From the NCBI GenBank assembly GCA_029879645.1, contig JAOUPX010000022.1, forward strand, positions 1 to 32,608: a stretch of 32,608 nucleotides of DNA, given 5' to 3'. Both the position numbers and the translations under genes were made by a program. The DNA comes from Nitrospinota bacterium. Lineage in GTDB: Bacteria; Nitrospinota; Nitrospinia; Nitrospinales; Nitrospinaceae. The notes under the pieces were generated by a model, which had not been told where the DNA came from, ran no database searches, and saw only the letters and a program-made list of their open reading frames with translations. This document shows positions 16,941 through 30,100 of the stretch, piece by piece (positions within the stretch are counted from its first letter, which is position 1; each line of letters begins with the position of its first letter).

Positions 16941-17566
16941 CAGCTTAAACGCTCCTCAATTTTCTTAAGGGATTCCGGGGTACACACGATCACTTCATGA
17001 AGCAAAAGATCGAAAGCATTCAACCCTTCCACCGGGAGGACATCCGTCCGGGGCAGATTGCGTACCGCCAACTCCAGATTTCTATCTTTTTCCGCTACTA
17101 TAAACAGAGTCTTTTCCGGCAGGTCCAGTTTTTTAAGAAGATCCACCATAGCCTTGGTTTTCGGCTCGGCCAGAGTAAGCGCTTCCACCACCTGCAGACC
17201 GTTATTGCGCGCCCGCTCTGTTAGAATGGACTTAAGAGCCAGCTTTTTTGATTTCTTGGACAATTTAAACGCAAACCCCCTGGGTGTGGGCCCAAACACA
17301 GTCATACCGCCACGCCAAACCGGAGACCGCGAACTTCCCGCACGCGCCCGACCCGTGCCCTTTTGCCTCCAAGGCTTCTTGCCGCCGCCGCGAACATCGC
17401 CACGATTACTGATGGTAGACGCCGTACCGCTACGCCTTGCCGCCTGCTGCAGGGAAACATACTCTTTCACCAGATGCTCGCGGACTTTCACATCGAACAC
17501 CGCTGGAGACAGAGTAACGGTTCCTACTTTCTGCTTATCCAAATTAATCAAATCCATATCTGACAT
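16940..17566 (-). CDS. rplD: 50S ribosomal protein L4
   Basis: A 208-residue exit-tunnel protein. In E. coli it also represses the S10 operon by attenuation. The extended loop (about 45-95, STISNRGDVRGGGKKPWRQK, then GRARAGSSRSPVWRGGMTVF) is typical. The start is uncertain: ATG at 17566 was chosen. TTG at 17581 is too close to its purine-rich site and ATG at 17557 would shorten the N-terminus. No S10-type leader exists upstream because rpsJ overlaps tuf. Confidence 0.95.
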   Translation of the reverse strand: MSDMDLINLDKQKVGTVTLSPAVFDVKVREHLVKEYVSLQQAARRSGTASTISNRGDVRGGGKKPWRQKGTGRARAGSSRSPVWRGGMTVFGPTPRGFAFKLSKKSKKLALKSILTERARNNGLQVVEALTLAEPKTKAMVDLLKKLDLPEKTLFIVAEKDRNLELAVRNLPRTDVLPVEGLNAFDLLLHEVIVCTPESLKKIEERLS

Positions 17567-17586
17567 AATTGAGTCTTTCAATCCTA

Positions 17587-18222
17587 TTATTTCTTAGCCG
17601 TGGGTCTTTGGAGGATGCGGATTATACCACCGTTCGCCCCAGGAACCGATCCTTTAATGAAAACCATATTGTTCCCGGCATCCACCCGGACCACCTGAAC
17701 ATTTTTAGCGTAAACTCTATCCCCACCCATACGCCCTGGCATGGGATGACCTTTGAACACGTGCCCTGGATAAGTCGCCATACCTATGGAGCCGGCGCCA
17801 CGGAATGATTCGTGATTACCACGTGAAGCCGGATGCCCTTTAAAGCCATGACGCTTCATTACGCCGGCAAAACCCTTGCCCTTCGACACCCCGACCACAT
17901 TCACCCGCTCGCCTTCTTTAAACATTTCAACGGTAAGCGGTTTCCCCAGATCCTCATCACTGACTTCCATACTCCGGAACTCGGCCAACAACCTGGCGGG
18001 ATCGATCTTCAGCTGACTATAGACTCCCTGCATAGGCTTATTAGTATGCTTGGCCTTACGCTTTCCATACGCCATGACGACCGCATCGTACCCGTCTGTT
18101 TTTCGGGTCCGCTTGAGAACAGGAACACACCCTTCCACCTGGATCACGGTAACAGGGATACAATCCCCACCCTCGGTAAACACCTGGGTCATCCCCATCT
18201 TCTTTCCCAATAAACCTTGCAT
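17587..18222 (-). CDS. rplC: 50S ribosomal protein L3
   Basis: A 211-residue primary 23S rRNA binder whose loop reaches the peptidyl transferase centre. Begins [19 protein letters not shown], the standard N-terminus, at ATG 18222. An open frame extends further into rpsJ but is not needed. The central loop contains [19 protein letters not shown] and the C-terminal region [16 protein letters not shown]. Confidence 0.97.
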   Translation of the reverse strand: MQGLLGKKMGMTQVFTEGGDCIPVTVIQVEGCVPVLKRTRKTDGYDAVVMAYGKRKAKHTNKPMQGVYSQLKIDPARLLAEFRSMEVSDEDLGKPLTVEMFKEGERVNVVGVSKGKGFAGVMKRHGFKGHPASRGNHESFRGAGSIGMATYPGHVFKGHPMPGRMGGDRVYAKNVQVVRVDAGNNMVFIKGSVPGANGGIIRILQRPTAKK

Positions 18223-18232
18223 TATTCGCTCG

Positions 18233-18541
18233 CTATAGTTTGATTTCAATATCCACGCCGCCGGATAAATCCAGCTTCATAAGCGCGTCTACGGTTTGTG
18301 GAGTCGGTTCCAGAATTTCCATAATCCGTTTATGAGTCCGTATTTCGAACTGCTCCCTGGATTTCTTATCCACATGCGGAGACCTCAGTACGGTCCACTT
18401 ATTCCGGACGGTAGGCAGAGGAATGGGACCCACCACCCGTGCGCCGGTGCGCTTGGTGGTTTCCACGATTTCCCCAACCGACCAATCGAGGAGCTTATGG
18501 TCGTACGCCTTCAGCTTAATCTTGATTTTCTGACTGCTCAT
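18233..18541 (-). CDS. rpsJ: 30S ribosomal protein S10 (NusE)
   Basis: A 102-residue 30S head protein, also the NusE partner of NusB and NusG in transcription antitermination. Recognised from [40 protein letters not shown] and the C-terminal [16 protein letters not shown]. Its ATG overlaps the tuf stop by one base. This leaves no room for a separate S10-operon promoter or attenuator. Confidence 0.98.
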   Translation of the reverse strand: MSSQKIKIKLKAYDHKLLDWSVGEIVETTKRTGARVVGPIPLPTVRNKWTVLRSPHVDKKSREQFEIRTHKRIMEILEPTPQTVDALMKLDLSGGVDIEIKL

Positions 18542-19731
18542 TATTCAGTAATCTCACTGACGATACCCGCGCCTACGGTGCGGCCACCTTCACGAATCGC
18601 GAAACGCAATTCCTTCGCCATGGCCACTTCGGTAATCAATTCCACCTCAAAGGTGACATTATCTCCAGGCATAACCATTTCCACTCCGCTGGGCAGAGTC
18701 ACCACGCCTGTTACGTCCGTGGTCCGGAAATAGAACTGAGGACGGTAGCCGTTGAAGAATGGAGTATGACGTCCACCTTCGTCCTTGGTCAGGATATAAA
18801 CCTCGGCTTTAAACTTTTTGTGCGGAGTAATCGATCCCGGCTTAGCCAGAACCTGGCCACGCTCGATATCTTCACGCTTTGTGCCCCGGAGAAGCAGACC
18901 CACGTTATCACCCGCCTGACCGTCGTCCAGCAATTTACGAAACATTTCAACGCCGGTAACGGTGGTCTTGGTGGTCGGACGGAATCCGACGATTTCAATT
19001 TCCTCACCCACTTTAATAACGCCGGTCTCAATACGACCGGTAGCAACCGTACCGCGACCCGAGATGCTGAAGATATCTTCGATCGGCATCAGGAAAGGCT
19101 TATCGACGGGGCGCTCGGGAACAGGGATATAATCATCCACCGCAGCCATCAAGTCAAAGATACACTTGCTTTTGGTTTCATCGTCGGCATTTTCCAGTGC
19201 CTGGAGCGCACTTCCGCGGACCACAGGAATATCATCACCGGGAAATTCGTATTTGCTCAACAGCTCGCGCACTTCCAGCTCAACCAGGTCGAGGAGCTCT
19301 TCATCATCGACCATGTCGCATTTATTCATAAACACAACGATCCGGGGAACGCCCACCTGACGGGCCAGGAGAATATGCTCCCGCGTCTGCGGCATAGGAC
19401 CGTCGGAGGCGCTGATTACCAGAATCGCTCCGTCCATTTGCGCCGCACCGGTGATCATGTTTTTTACATAATCGGCGTGGCCGGGGCAGTCAACGTGCGC
19501 GTAATGCCTGTTTTCGGTCTGATATTCAACGTGCGCGATAGCGATGGTGATACCGCGCTCTTTTTCTTCCGGCGCCTTATCGATCTGGTCGAAAGCAATA
19601 CTCTCAGCGAATCCCTTTTTGGATAAAACTTCGGTGATGGCCGCTGTGAGTGTAGTTTTCCCATGGTCTACGTGCCCAATGGTTCCAATATTGACATGCG
19701 GTTTATCTCTCACGAATTTTTCTTTAGCCAT
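18541..19731 (-). CDS. tuf: Elongation factor Tu
   Basis: A 396-residue GTPase that delivers aminoacyl-tRNA to the ribosome. GTP-binding motifs: GHVDHGKTT at 19-27, DCPGHADY near 80-87 and NKCD near 135-138. Domains 2 and 3 follow ([37 protein letters not shown]). The ATG has GGAG nine bases upstream. Only this one tuf copy is in the window. It sits between fusA (62-nt gap) and rpsJ (1-nt overlap). Confidence 0.99.
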   Translation of the reverse strand: MAKEKFVRDKPHVNIGTIGHVDHGKTTLTAAITEVLSKKGFAESIAFDQIDKAPEEKERGITIAIAHVEYQTENRHYAHVDCPGHADYVKNMITGAAQMDGAILVISASDGPMPQTREHILLARQVGVPRIVVFMNKCDMVDDEELLDLVELEVRELLSKYEFPGDDIPVVRGSALQALENADDETKSKCIFDLMAAVDDYIPVPERPVDKPFLMPIEDIFSISGRGTVATGRIETGVIKVGEEIEIVGFRPTTKTTVTGVEMFRKLLDDGQAGDNVGLLLRGTKREDIERGQVLAKPGSITPHKKFKAEVYILTKDEGGRHTPFFNGYRPQFYFRTTDVTGVVTLPSGVEMVMPGDNVTFEVELITEVAMAKELRFAIREGGRTVGAGIVSEITE

Positions 19732-19793
19732 ACCAGTTCACTCCGTTTTTTGTCCAATCTTATTTTGTTTATAATTAGGTTTATACTTTCGAT

Positions 19794-21899
<2,106 letters not shown>

Positions 21900-21917
21900 A
21901 AATCCTTAGACCAAAAA

Positions 21918-22391
21918 TTACCAGCGATAATGCGCAAACGCTTTATTGGCCTCGGCCATGCGGTGCACGTCTTCTTTTTTACGAATTGCTCCACCCGTAT
22001 TATTGTAGGCGTCAAGCAACTCTCCAGTTAATCTATCAGCCATCGACCGACCCGCTCGCGACTTAGCATGGCTGATCACCCAGCGAATACTCAAGGCCAT
22101 CCGGCGGTTCCGACTGACTTCCACAGGAACCTGATACGTAGCGCCCCCCACACGACGCGACCGAACCTCCAGAACGGGAGCCGCGTTTTCGATTGCCTTC
22201 TTAAAGACATCCAACGCTTTCTCACCCTTAATCTTATCCTCGATATTATCCAGCGCCGTATAAAGAACCCGTTCCGCAAGACTCTTCTTACCTTGCTTCA
22301 ACAAGCTATTGATAAATCGGGCTACCAGGATATCGTTGAACTTGGGATCCGGTAAAATTTGTCTCTTATCCGCTTCTCGTCTTCGTGCCAT
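21918..22391 (-). CDS. rpsG: 30S ribosomal protein S7
   Basis: A 157-residue primary binder of the 16S 3' major domain at the E site. Begins [40 protein letters not shown] and the C-terminal [11 protein letters not shown] are typical. In E. coli S7 represses str-operon translation through the rpsL-rpsG spacer. Here that spacer is only 17 nt, too short for the E. coli structure. Confidence 0.98.
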   Translation of the reverse strand: MARRREADKRQILPDPKFNDILVARFINSLLKQGKKSLAERVLYTALDNIEDKIKGEKALDVFKKAIENAAPVLEVRSRRVGGATYQVPVEVSRNRRMALSIRWVISHAKSRAGRSMADRLTGELLDAYNNTGGAIRKKEDVHRMAEANKAFAHYRW

Positions 22392-22408
22392 AAATTACTA
22401 CTTCCTCA

Positions 22409-22786
22409 TTATCCTTTTTTCGGCTTTTTAGCCCCGTATTTTGATCGGGATTGCATGCGCTTATCTACGCCCAAAGTATCCAGACTCCCCCGCACCACAT
22501 GATAACGGACACCAGGAAGATCCTTGACCCGGCCGCCGCGAATTAAAACAATCGAATGCTCCTGAAGGTTATGACCCACTCCGGGGATGTAGGTCGTCAC
22601 TTCCATACCATTGGTCAACCGGACCCGGGCAACTTTTCTCAAGGCCGAATTCGGTTTTTTGGGAGTGGACGTATACACCCTAACACAAACCCCTCTTTTT
22701 TGAGGGCAGCGCTTCAACGCCGGACTGGCTGTCTTTACTTCCGGGCTTTTACGGCCCGATTTAACTAACTGATTGATAGTCGGCAA
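22409..22786 (-). CDS. rpsL: 30S ribosomal protein S12, TTG start
   Basis: A 125-residue decoding-centre protein. Begins [12 protein letters not shown] and contains [20 protein letters not shown] and [17 protein letters not shown]. The lysines where streptomycin resistance arises are wild-type in both loops. The start codon is TTG at 22786 with GAGAGG six bases upstream; no in-frame ATG could give the normal N-terminus. It is the first gene after the promoter at 22900-22927. Confidence 0.97.
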   Translation of the reverse strand: MPTINQLVKSGRKSPEVKTASPALKRCPQKRGVCVRVYTSTPKKPNSALRKVARVRLTNGMEVTTYIPGVGHNLQEHSIVLIRGGRVKDLPGVRYHVVRGSLDTLGVDKRMQSRSKYGAKKPKKG

Positions 22787-22805
22787 AATAAACCTCTCTA
22801 CTCAA

Positions 22806-22832
22806 GGGCTTCCCACCATAATACGGGAACCC
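22806..22832 (-). promoter_or_regulatory. Leader hairpin just upstream of the rpsL Shine-Dalgarno site
   Basis: On the - strand, GGGTTCCC (complement of 22825-22832) pairs with GGGAAgCCC (complement of 22806-22814) with one bulged G and a 10-nt loop. It ends a few bases before TAGAGAGG, the rpsL ribosome-binding site. The position suits control of rpsL translation, perhaps by a ribosomal protein, or mRNA stabilisation. Function is inferred only. Confidence 0.45.
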
Positions 22833-22899
22833 AAACCTACAAAACACATTGATTTTGTTGGCGTTTTTAGTTGTCTTCCAAGCAGACGGAAAGTTTTGA

Positions 22900-22927
22900 A
22901 TTTTAGCACTCTTCGCGCTGGAGTCAA
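22900..22927 (-). promoter_or_regulatory. Sigma70-type promoter of the str block (rpsL-rpsG-fusA-tuf and onwards)
   Basis: On the - strand, TTGACT (complement of 22922-22927) and TAAAAT (complement of 22900-22905) are separated by 16 bp; each matches five of six consensus bases. The predicted start is near 22893, giving a leader of about 107 nt before rpsL. It lies in the 156-bp rpoC-rpsL gap, the largest on the - strand, and no terminator follows rpoC, so read-through from the rif block is also likely. Confidence 0.75.
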
Positions 22928-22942
22928 GGGGAATTTTTTATT

Positions 22943-25900
22943 TTATTCCACAGGTACGACAGTTTCTTCCTCAGCCGCTTTTTCTTCTACTACCTCTTCA
23001 ATTTCCGGCTCTTCTATTCGGATGCCGCTATAAGCCTTGCAACCGGTACCTGCGGGAATCAAACGTCCCATAATAACATTTTCTTTAAGCCCAACCAGCC
23101 GGTCCTCCTTGCCACTCACAGCCACCTCGGTCAACACCCGTGTAGTTTCCTGGAAGGATGCAGAAGAAATAAAGCTTTCCGTGCTGAGGGATGATTTGGT
23201 AATTCCCAATAGAACGGGCGAGCCTTGAGCCGGTTTTCCTTTATTTTTAATAGCTTCCTGATTTTTGACATTGAAGACCTTTTTGGTGACCTGTTCGCCG
23301 ACCAGAAGATCGGTTTCACCGGGGTCTTCCACCTGCAGATGCCTGAGCATTTGCCGAACGATGATTTCAATATGCTTGTCGTTAATGGAAACGCCCTGCA
23401 ATCGATATACTTCCTGCACCTCATTCACAAGGTATTTCTGCAGTTCATTTTCACCCAGAATACGGAGAATATCGTGCGGATTGGATGCGCCGTCCATCAG
23501 CGGTTCACCGGCCAGGACGTCATCTCCTTCGTGCACATTGATGTGCTTGCCGCGCGGAATCAGATACTCTCTCTCTTCTCCGTTGTCATTGACGACGATT
23601 ACCTTGCGCATTCCCTTAACGAATCCGCCGAACTTCACCTTTCCGTCGATTTCGGTAATAGTAGCCTGCTCGTGAGGCTTTCTTGCCTCAAACAGCTCCG
23701 CAACCCGTGGCAGACCGCCGGTAATATCTTTGGTCTTGGCGGTTTCACGTGGAATCTTGACGATAACATCGCCGGCATTGATCACATCGCCCTCGCTCAC
23801 ATTGATGTGGGCTCCCGCAGGCAGGATATAGCGGCGAAGCGTTTCTCCCTGATCATCCTTAATCGAAATACGCGGCTGTCTTTTCTCGTCCCGGTGACTG
23901 ATGATTACCTTGGACGACAATCCGGTGATTTCATCGAAATCTTCCTTCATGGTCAATCCTTCTACCACGTCCCCAAAGGCAATGGTTCCGGCGACCTCGG
24001 TCAGGATGGAATTGGTGTAAGGATCCCACTCAACCAGCGTCTGGCTTTCCTGAATTTCCTGGCCATCCGCCACTTTCAGCTTGGCGGCATAAACGATGGA
24101 ATATTTTTCCTTTTCCCGGCCATTCTCATCCTGAATAATCAAGTGTCCGTTGCGGTTCATAACAATAATTTCACCGCGTTGATTCTTAATGGTTCGAAGC
24201 CCTGAATACTTAACGATACCGCCTTTTTTGGTGTTGAGCGTGGTTTGCTCCACCACCCGGCTTGCCGTTCCACCGATATGGAAGGTCCGCATGGTTAACT
24301 GGGTTCCCGGTTCACCAATGGACTGCGCGGCGATAACCCCCACCGGCTCCCCAATTTCGGCCCACTCGTTGGTGGCCAGGTTTCGGCCATAACATTTGAC
24401 GCACAACCCCTGATGCGATTCGCACGTCAGGTTAGACCGTATCCGCACCCGCTCAATACCGGCGTTTTCAATGATTTCCACAGCATTCTCGTCGATCATC
24501 TCGTTAGCCTTGATCAACACGTCACTGGTGAACGGATCTACAATATCTTCCAGCGCGGTCCGGCCCAGAATGCGCTCTGACAAGGGTTGAATAATTTCGC
24601 CCGCTTCCACGAGGGAAAATATATCGATCCCTTTCAGGGTGCCGCAATCCTCTTCCAAAATGATGATATCCTGCGCCACATCCACCAGACGCCGCGTCAG
24701 GTAACCGGAGTTCGCTGTTTTAAGAGCTGTATCCGCCAAACCTTTCCGCGCACCATGCGTGGAAATAAAATACTGAATCACCGACAACCCTTCGCGAAAA
24801 TTCGCAGTGATTGGGGTTTCAATAATTTCACCCGAAGGCTTGGCCATCAACCCGCGCATTCCAGCCAATTGACGCAACTGCTGAGAACTTCCGCGCGCAC
24901 CGGAGTCGGCCATGATGAAGATTGAGTTGAAGTCCTTGTCGTCCTGGCCCTTAACGATACGCTCGTCTTCGTTTTCCAGCTCCCGGAACATTTCCTCGGA
25001 AACCTTTTCCGTAACGTGCGCCCAAATATCGATAACCTTATTATAGCGTTCGCCGTTGGTGATCAGCCCGTCTCGATACTGTTTGTACACTTTAAGCACC
25101 TCATCGCCAGCTTTCTGAACAAGAGGATCTTTTTCTTTCGGAATCCTCATATGATCAATGGAGATGGAAAGACCGGCTTCGGTAGCGTACTTGAAACCCA
25201 GTTCTTTGACTGCATCCAAAAGCGCTACAGTTTTCTCCCGGCCCACGACTTTAAACGAGGTGCCGATCAATTCAGACAGGGACTTTTTATTCATTTCCTG
25301 ATTTATCAGGGAAAACGGCAATTCTTTCGGCAGAACTTCGTAAAGGAGAATTCGGCCGGTGGTGGTCACTTCCAGACCACTCTCCAACTTGATCATGATA
25401 CGCGCCTGCAAATCCAATTCATCATGATCGTATGCCATACGCACTTCCCGGGGTCCGGAGAATACCCTACCCTCACCACGGGCGCCGCCGCGGATTTTGG
25501 TCATGTAGTATCCACCCAGGACGATATCCTGACTGGGCACCGCAATGGGGCGTCCGTTGGCAGGCGACAACACGTTGTTGTGCGCCATCATAAGAAGTTT
25601 GGCTTCGACCTGCGCTTCCATCGACAGGGGAACATGAACCGCCATTTGATCGCCGTCGAAATCGGCATTGAACGCGGTACAAACCAGCGGATGAACACGG
25701 ATCGCCTTACCTTCAATCAAAATCGGCTCGAAGGCCTGAATACCAAGGCGATGCAGGGTCGGTGCGCGGTTCAGCAGAACCGGATGCTTCTGAATCACTT
25801 CTTCCAGCACTTCCCAAACTTCGGAGCGCTCCTGCTCCACCATTTTCTTGGCGGTCTTGATGGTCGCAGCATAGCCTTTTTGCTCAAGCCGGTTAAAGAT

Positions 25901-27037
25901 AAACGGCTTGAACAGCTCCAGCGCCATTTTCTTGGGCAAACCACACTGATGCAGTTTCAACTCCGGCCCGACGACGATAACCGAACGTCCGGAATAATCA
26001 ACGCGTTTCCCCAGCAGATTCTGACGGAACCGGCCTTGTTTTCCCTTGAGCATATCACTCAGGGATTTAAGGGGACGCTTGTTGGTACCGCGCAGGGTCC
26101 GTCCGCGTCGACCATTGTCGAACAATGCGGAAACCGCTTCCTGCAACATCCGTTTTTCGTTACGGATGATGATCTGCGGCGCCTTCAATTCCTGCAGGCG
26201 CTTTAACCGGTTGTTGCGGTTGATCACCCTCCGGTAAAGGTCGTTCAAATCCGAGGTGGCAAACCGACCGCCATCCAAAGGCACCAGTGGGCGCAACTCT
26301 GGCGGGATAACCGGCACAACCTGCAAAATCATCCATTCAGGCTTGTTGCCGGACTTACGGAACGCCTCTACAATTTTCAAACGCTTGGAAAATTTTCGCT
26401 TGTTCAAAACGGAAGAAGTATTTAACAGATCTTCCTGCAGTTTGGCGGCGGTGGCATCGAGGTCCAGATTCTTCAACAACTCCATCACTGCCTCGGAGCC
26501 CACCATGGTCTTCAACCCGTGCGGAAACTCGATTTCCGCTTCCCGGTATTCGGCTTCAGTCAGCAACTGACCTTCTTTGAAATCAGATTCTCCGGGATCA
26601 ATGACCACATAATTTTCAAAATAAATTATGCGCTCCAGCTCTTTTAGGCTGAGATCGAGAATATGACCGATACGGCTGGGCAGTCCCTTAAAAAACCAGA
26701 TGTGCGCTACCGGGCTGGCCAGCTCGATATGACCCAGGCGCTCTCGGCGCACTTTGGAAAGAATAACCTCGACTCCGCACTTTTCACAAATCACGCCCTT
26801 GTGTTTCATGCGCTTGTATTTACCGCAATTACATTCCCAATCTTTTACGGGACCAAAGATTTTTGCGCAGAATAACCCGTCCCGTTCCGGCTTGAAAGTC
26901 CGGTAATTGATGGTTTCAGGCTTTTTAACCTCGCCATAAGACCATGACCGGATTTTTTCCGGTGAGGCCAGGCGGATGCGCATGGCATCGAACACAATCG
27001 GGTTTTTGGGTTTTTCAAAGAAACTCAGGTTATCCAC
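22943..27037 (-). CDS. rpoC: DNA-directed RNA polymerase subunit beta', GTG start
   Basis: A 1364-residue catalytic subunit. The N-terminal zinc-binding domain has C69, C71, C84 and C87 (C-x1-C-x12-C-x2-C). The active-site loop [14 protein letters not shown] has D459, D461 and D463 holding the catalytic magnesium. The second zinc site follows near [13 protein letters not shown]. The trigger-loop segment ([11 protein letters not shown]) is separated from [16 protein letters not shown] by a proteobacteria-type insertion. The acidic C-terminal tail (about 20 residues, Glu/Val-rich) is probably disordered. The GTG start has AGGAG nine bases upstream. Confidence 0.99.
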   Translation of the reverse strand: MDNLSFFEKPKNPIVFDAMRIRLASPEKIRSWSYGEVKKPETINYRTFKPERDGLFCAKIFGPVKDWECNCGKYKRMKHKGVICEKCGVEVILSKVRRERLGHIELASPVAHIWFFKGLPSRIGHILDLSLKELERIIYFENYVVIDPGESDFKEGQLLTEAEYREAEIEFPHGLKTMVGSEAVMELLKNLDLDATAAKLQEDLLNTSSVLNKRKFSKRLKIVEAFRKSGNKPEWMILQVVPVIPPELRPLVPLDGGRFATSDLNDLYRRVINRNNRLKRLQELKAPQIIIRNEKRMLQEAVSALFDNGRRGRTLRGTNKRPLKSLSDMLKGKQGRFRQNLLGKRVDYSGRSVIVVGPELKLHQCGLPKKMALELFKPFIFNRLEQKGYAATIKTAKKMVEQERSEVWEVLEEVIQKHPVLLNRAPTLHRLGIQAFEPILIEGKAIRVHPLVCTAFNADFDGDQMAVHVPLSMEAQVEAKLLMMAHNNVLSPANGRPIAVPSQDIVLGGYYMTKIRGGARGEGRVFSGPREVRMAYDHDELDLQARIMIKLESGLEVTTTGRILLYEVLPKELPFSLINQEMNKKSLSELIGTSFKVVGREKTVALLDAVKELGFKYATEAGLSISIDHMRIPKEKDPLVQKAGDEVLKVYKQYRDGLITNGERYNKVIDIWAHVTEKVSEEMFRELENEDERIVKGQDDKDFNSIFIMADSGARGSSQQLRQLAGMRGLMAKPSGEIIETPITANFREGLSVIQYFISTHGARKGLADTALKTANSGYLTRRLVDVAQDIIILEEDCGTLKGIDIFSLVEAGEIIQPLSERILGRTALEDIVDPFTSDVLIKANEMIDENAVEIIENAGIERVRIRSNLTCESHQGLCVKCYGRNLATNEWAEIGEPVGVIAAQSIGEPGTQLTMRTFHIGGTASRVVEQTTLNTKKGGIVKYSGLRTIKNQRGEIIVMNRNGHLIIQDENGREKEKYSIVYAAKLKVADGQEIQESQTLVEWDPYTNSILTEVAGTIAFGDVVEGLTMKEDFDEITGLSSKVIISHRDEKRQPRISIKDDQGETLRRYILPAGAHINVSEGDVINAGDVIVKIPRETAKTKDITGGLPRVAELFEARKPHEQATITEIDGKVKFGGFVKGMRKVIVVNDNGEEREYLIPRGKHINVHEGDDVLAGEPLMDGASNPHDILRILGENELQKYLVNEVQEVYRLQGVSINDKHIEIIVRQMLRHLQVEDPGETDLLVGEQVTKKVFNVKNQEAIKNKGKPAQGSPVLLGITKSSLSTESFISSASFQETTRVLTEVAVSGKEDRLVGLKENVIMGRLIPAGTGCKAYSGIRIEEPEIEEVVEEKAAEEETVVPVE

Positions 27038-27115
27038 AAGCGTGGTCTCCTAAAATAAAGTTTATAGAAATCAGACTCATCACTTTCTTGAGCCGTCCAC
27101 CAAAGGTTCGATGAC

Positions 27116-30100
27116 CTATTTGGCGGTTTCTATTAATTCCACATCGATGGCCAGACTCTGCAATTCCTTAACCAGAACGTTGAACGATTCCGGCAAATTG
27201 GCGTTAAGATTAGTATCGCCTTTAACAATCGCTTCGTACATGCGCTTGCGGCCTTCGACGTCATCGGATTTAACTGTTAGCATTTCCTGGAGAGTGTAAG
27301 CGGCGCCGTAAGCTTCCAAAGCCCACACTTCCATTTCTCCCAAGCGCTGGCCTCCAAATTGAGCCTTACCTCCCAACGGCTGTTGGGTGACAAGGGAATA
27401 TGGCCCGGTTGAACGCGCATGAATTTTATCATCGACCAGATGATGCAATTTGAGCATATAAATGTAGCCCACCATCACCTTCTGATGGAAGGCCTGGCCC
27501 GTCCGACCGTCGAATAAGGTCATTTCGCCCGAGGAGGAACAACCGCCCTCTATCAACAATCGACGAACATCTTCCTCATTGGCACCATCGAACACCGGCG
27601 TCGCCATTTTCTGATTGGTCGCTTTGGCGGCCATACCCAGATTGGTTTCAAAAATCTGCCCCACGTTCATTCGGGATGGTACGCCCAGCGGGTTCAGAAT
27701 CAGCTCGCAGGGAGTCCCATCTTCAAGGTACGGCATATCCTCTTCGGGAACGATATTGGATACCACACCCTTGTTTCCGTGACGTCCGGCCATTTTATCG
27801 CCCACCTGAAGCTTGCGCTTCATGGCAACGAAGACTCTGACCAGCTTGATCACTCCCGGAGCCAGATCATCACCTTTTTTCAACTTGGCGATCTTTTCAT
27901 TCATCAGGGTCTTCAGGATGTGGATTTGATCCTTACTGCTGTCCTCAATCTCCTGCATTTCGACAGGATCGATCTCTTTAACCGAGATTTTTGCCAAATC
28001 CTTTGAGGCCAACTTATCCATGACCTCGTCATCCAATATTGTCCCTTTTTTGAGCTCTTTGCGGCCCACCGTCGCTGGCTTGGTGACCTCTTTACCTCTC
28101 AACATATCTTTCAGGCGTTTCTCGGTTTCGCTCTTCACGATCTGGATCTCATCGCCGAAATCTTTTTCAATCCTGGCAATTTCCTCCTCCTCGATAGCGA
28201 TGGACCGGGAATCCTTATCGATTCCTTTTCGGGAAAACACTTTAACGTCGATCACGATTCCCTGAATACCCGGCGGCACCCTGAGCGACGTATCGCGAAC
28301 ATCTCCCGCCTTTTCACCGAAGATGGCCTTCAAAAGCTTCTCTTCCGGGCTCAGCTGAGTTTCCCCTTTCGGCGTGATCTTACCCACCAGAATATCGTTG
28401 GGCTTCACACTGGCGCCGATACGAATAATCCCGCTGTCGTCCAGGTTCTTAAGAGCTTCCTCACCCACATTGGAAATATCACGGGTGATCTCTTCTTTCC
28501 CTTGCTTGGTATCCCGCGCTTCTACTTCGAACTCTTCGATATGAACGGAGGTGAAAATATCCTCTTTAACGACCTTTTCACTGATCACGATGGCGTCTTC
28601 AAAGTTATAGCCATCCCAGGGCATGAAGGCCACCAGGATATTCCGCCCCAGAGCCAATTCGCCATTCTCGGTCGAAGGCCCGTCGGCAATCACCTGGCCT
28701 TTTTTGATTTGCTCACCAGTTGCCACCAGAGGCCGCTGATTAATACAGGTATTCTGGTTGGAGCGCTGATATTTGGCCAGAGTATAAATATCCACCCTGG
28801 ACCCCATACCCCGCTTGGTCCCGTTTTCCGAAGAGCGGACCACAATCCGAGAAGCGTCGGCACTGATAACTTCCCCGTCACTTTCAGCGACAATAACCGC
28901 TCCAGAGTCGCGCGCCACGATACCTTCCATCCCCGTCCCTACCAGGGGCGCTTCCGCCCGCAACAAGGGAACTGCCTGGCGTTGCATATTTGAACCCATC
29001 AGCGCCCGGTTGGCGTCGTCGTTTTCCAGGAACGGAATCAGGGAAGCCGCCACACTGATCAACTGTTTGGGCGAAACGTCCATCAAGTTGATCTTTTCTC
29101 GGGGCGAAAGAATGAAATCGCCACCCTGTCGGGCGTCTACGATTTCCTTTACAAATTTATTTTTGGCATCCAGATCGGCATTCGCCTGGGCGATAATGTA
29201 ATCGTCCTCCACCATCGCGTTATGGAATTCCACCTGATCGCTGACCTTCCCATCTGCCACCTGCCGATAGGGAGTTTCCACAAACCCGTAATCATTGACT
29301 CTCGCATAAGTACTGAGCGAGGCAATAAGTCCGATATTGGGTCCCTCCGGCGTTTCAATCGGACAAATTCGGCCATAGTGAGTGGGATGCACGTCCCGCA
29401 CCTCAAATCCGGCGCGTTCGCGGGTTAACCCTCCGGGCCCCAAGGCGCTTAATCGCCTCTTATGAGTCACTTCCGACAGAGGATTGGTCTGATCCATAAA
29501 CTGCGACAACTGACTGCTGCCGTAAAATTCCTTGATCGCCGCGGTTACAGGCTTGGAGTTAATCAGGTCGTGCGGCATGGATACTTCAAGATCCTGAATC
29601 GACATGCGCTCGATGATAGCGCGCTCCATCCGCACCAAACCGACTCGGAATTGATTTTCCAGAGACTCGCCCACGGCACGGACCCGCCGATTACCGAGAT
29701 GATCGATATCATCGATCACTCCGATACCATTGCGAAGATTCACGATATACCTTACTACGGAAATCACATCGTCGAGGGTCAACAGCCGGTTGTCCTCGGG
29801 GATATCGAGCCCAAACTTCTGGTTCAACTTGATTCGCCCGACCACCGAAAGGTTGTACCGCTTCGGATTAAAGAACAGGTTGGCGAACAGGGTTTTTGCG
29901 ATTTCTGCCGTTGGGGGATCGCCCGGGCGCAAACGCTTGTAAATTTCCCTTATCGCATCCTCCTGGGTTTTGATCTTACCCAGAATCAAAGTATCGCGAA
30001 TGGTCGTATCCGGGCTCTCTTCATCAATATGCAAAATACCGAATTCGGCAATCTTATTTTGAACAATCTGCTCAAGAATCTCCGCAGTGATCGGGGTATT

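Noticed and set aside
18223-18249. N-terminal extension of L3 into rpsJ
   Set aside because: The ATG at 18222 gives the standard start ([15 protein letters not shown]).
18766-19626. 286-codon + strand frame opposite tuf
   Set aside because: Antisense shadow of EF-Tu, whose reading frame is certain.
19732-19793. Possible promoter in the fusA-tuf gap
   Set aside because: AT-rich with TATAAA-like words but no matching -35/-10 pair; likely just a spacer.
23225-26206. Long + strand open frames (326 and 396 codons) opposite rpoC
   Set aside because: Antisense shadows of rpoC with no recognisable domain and no ribosome-binding site of note.
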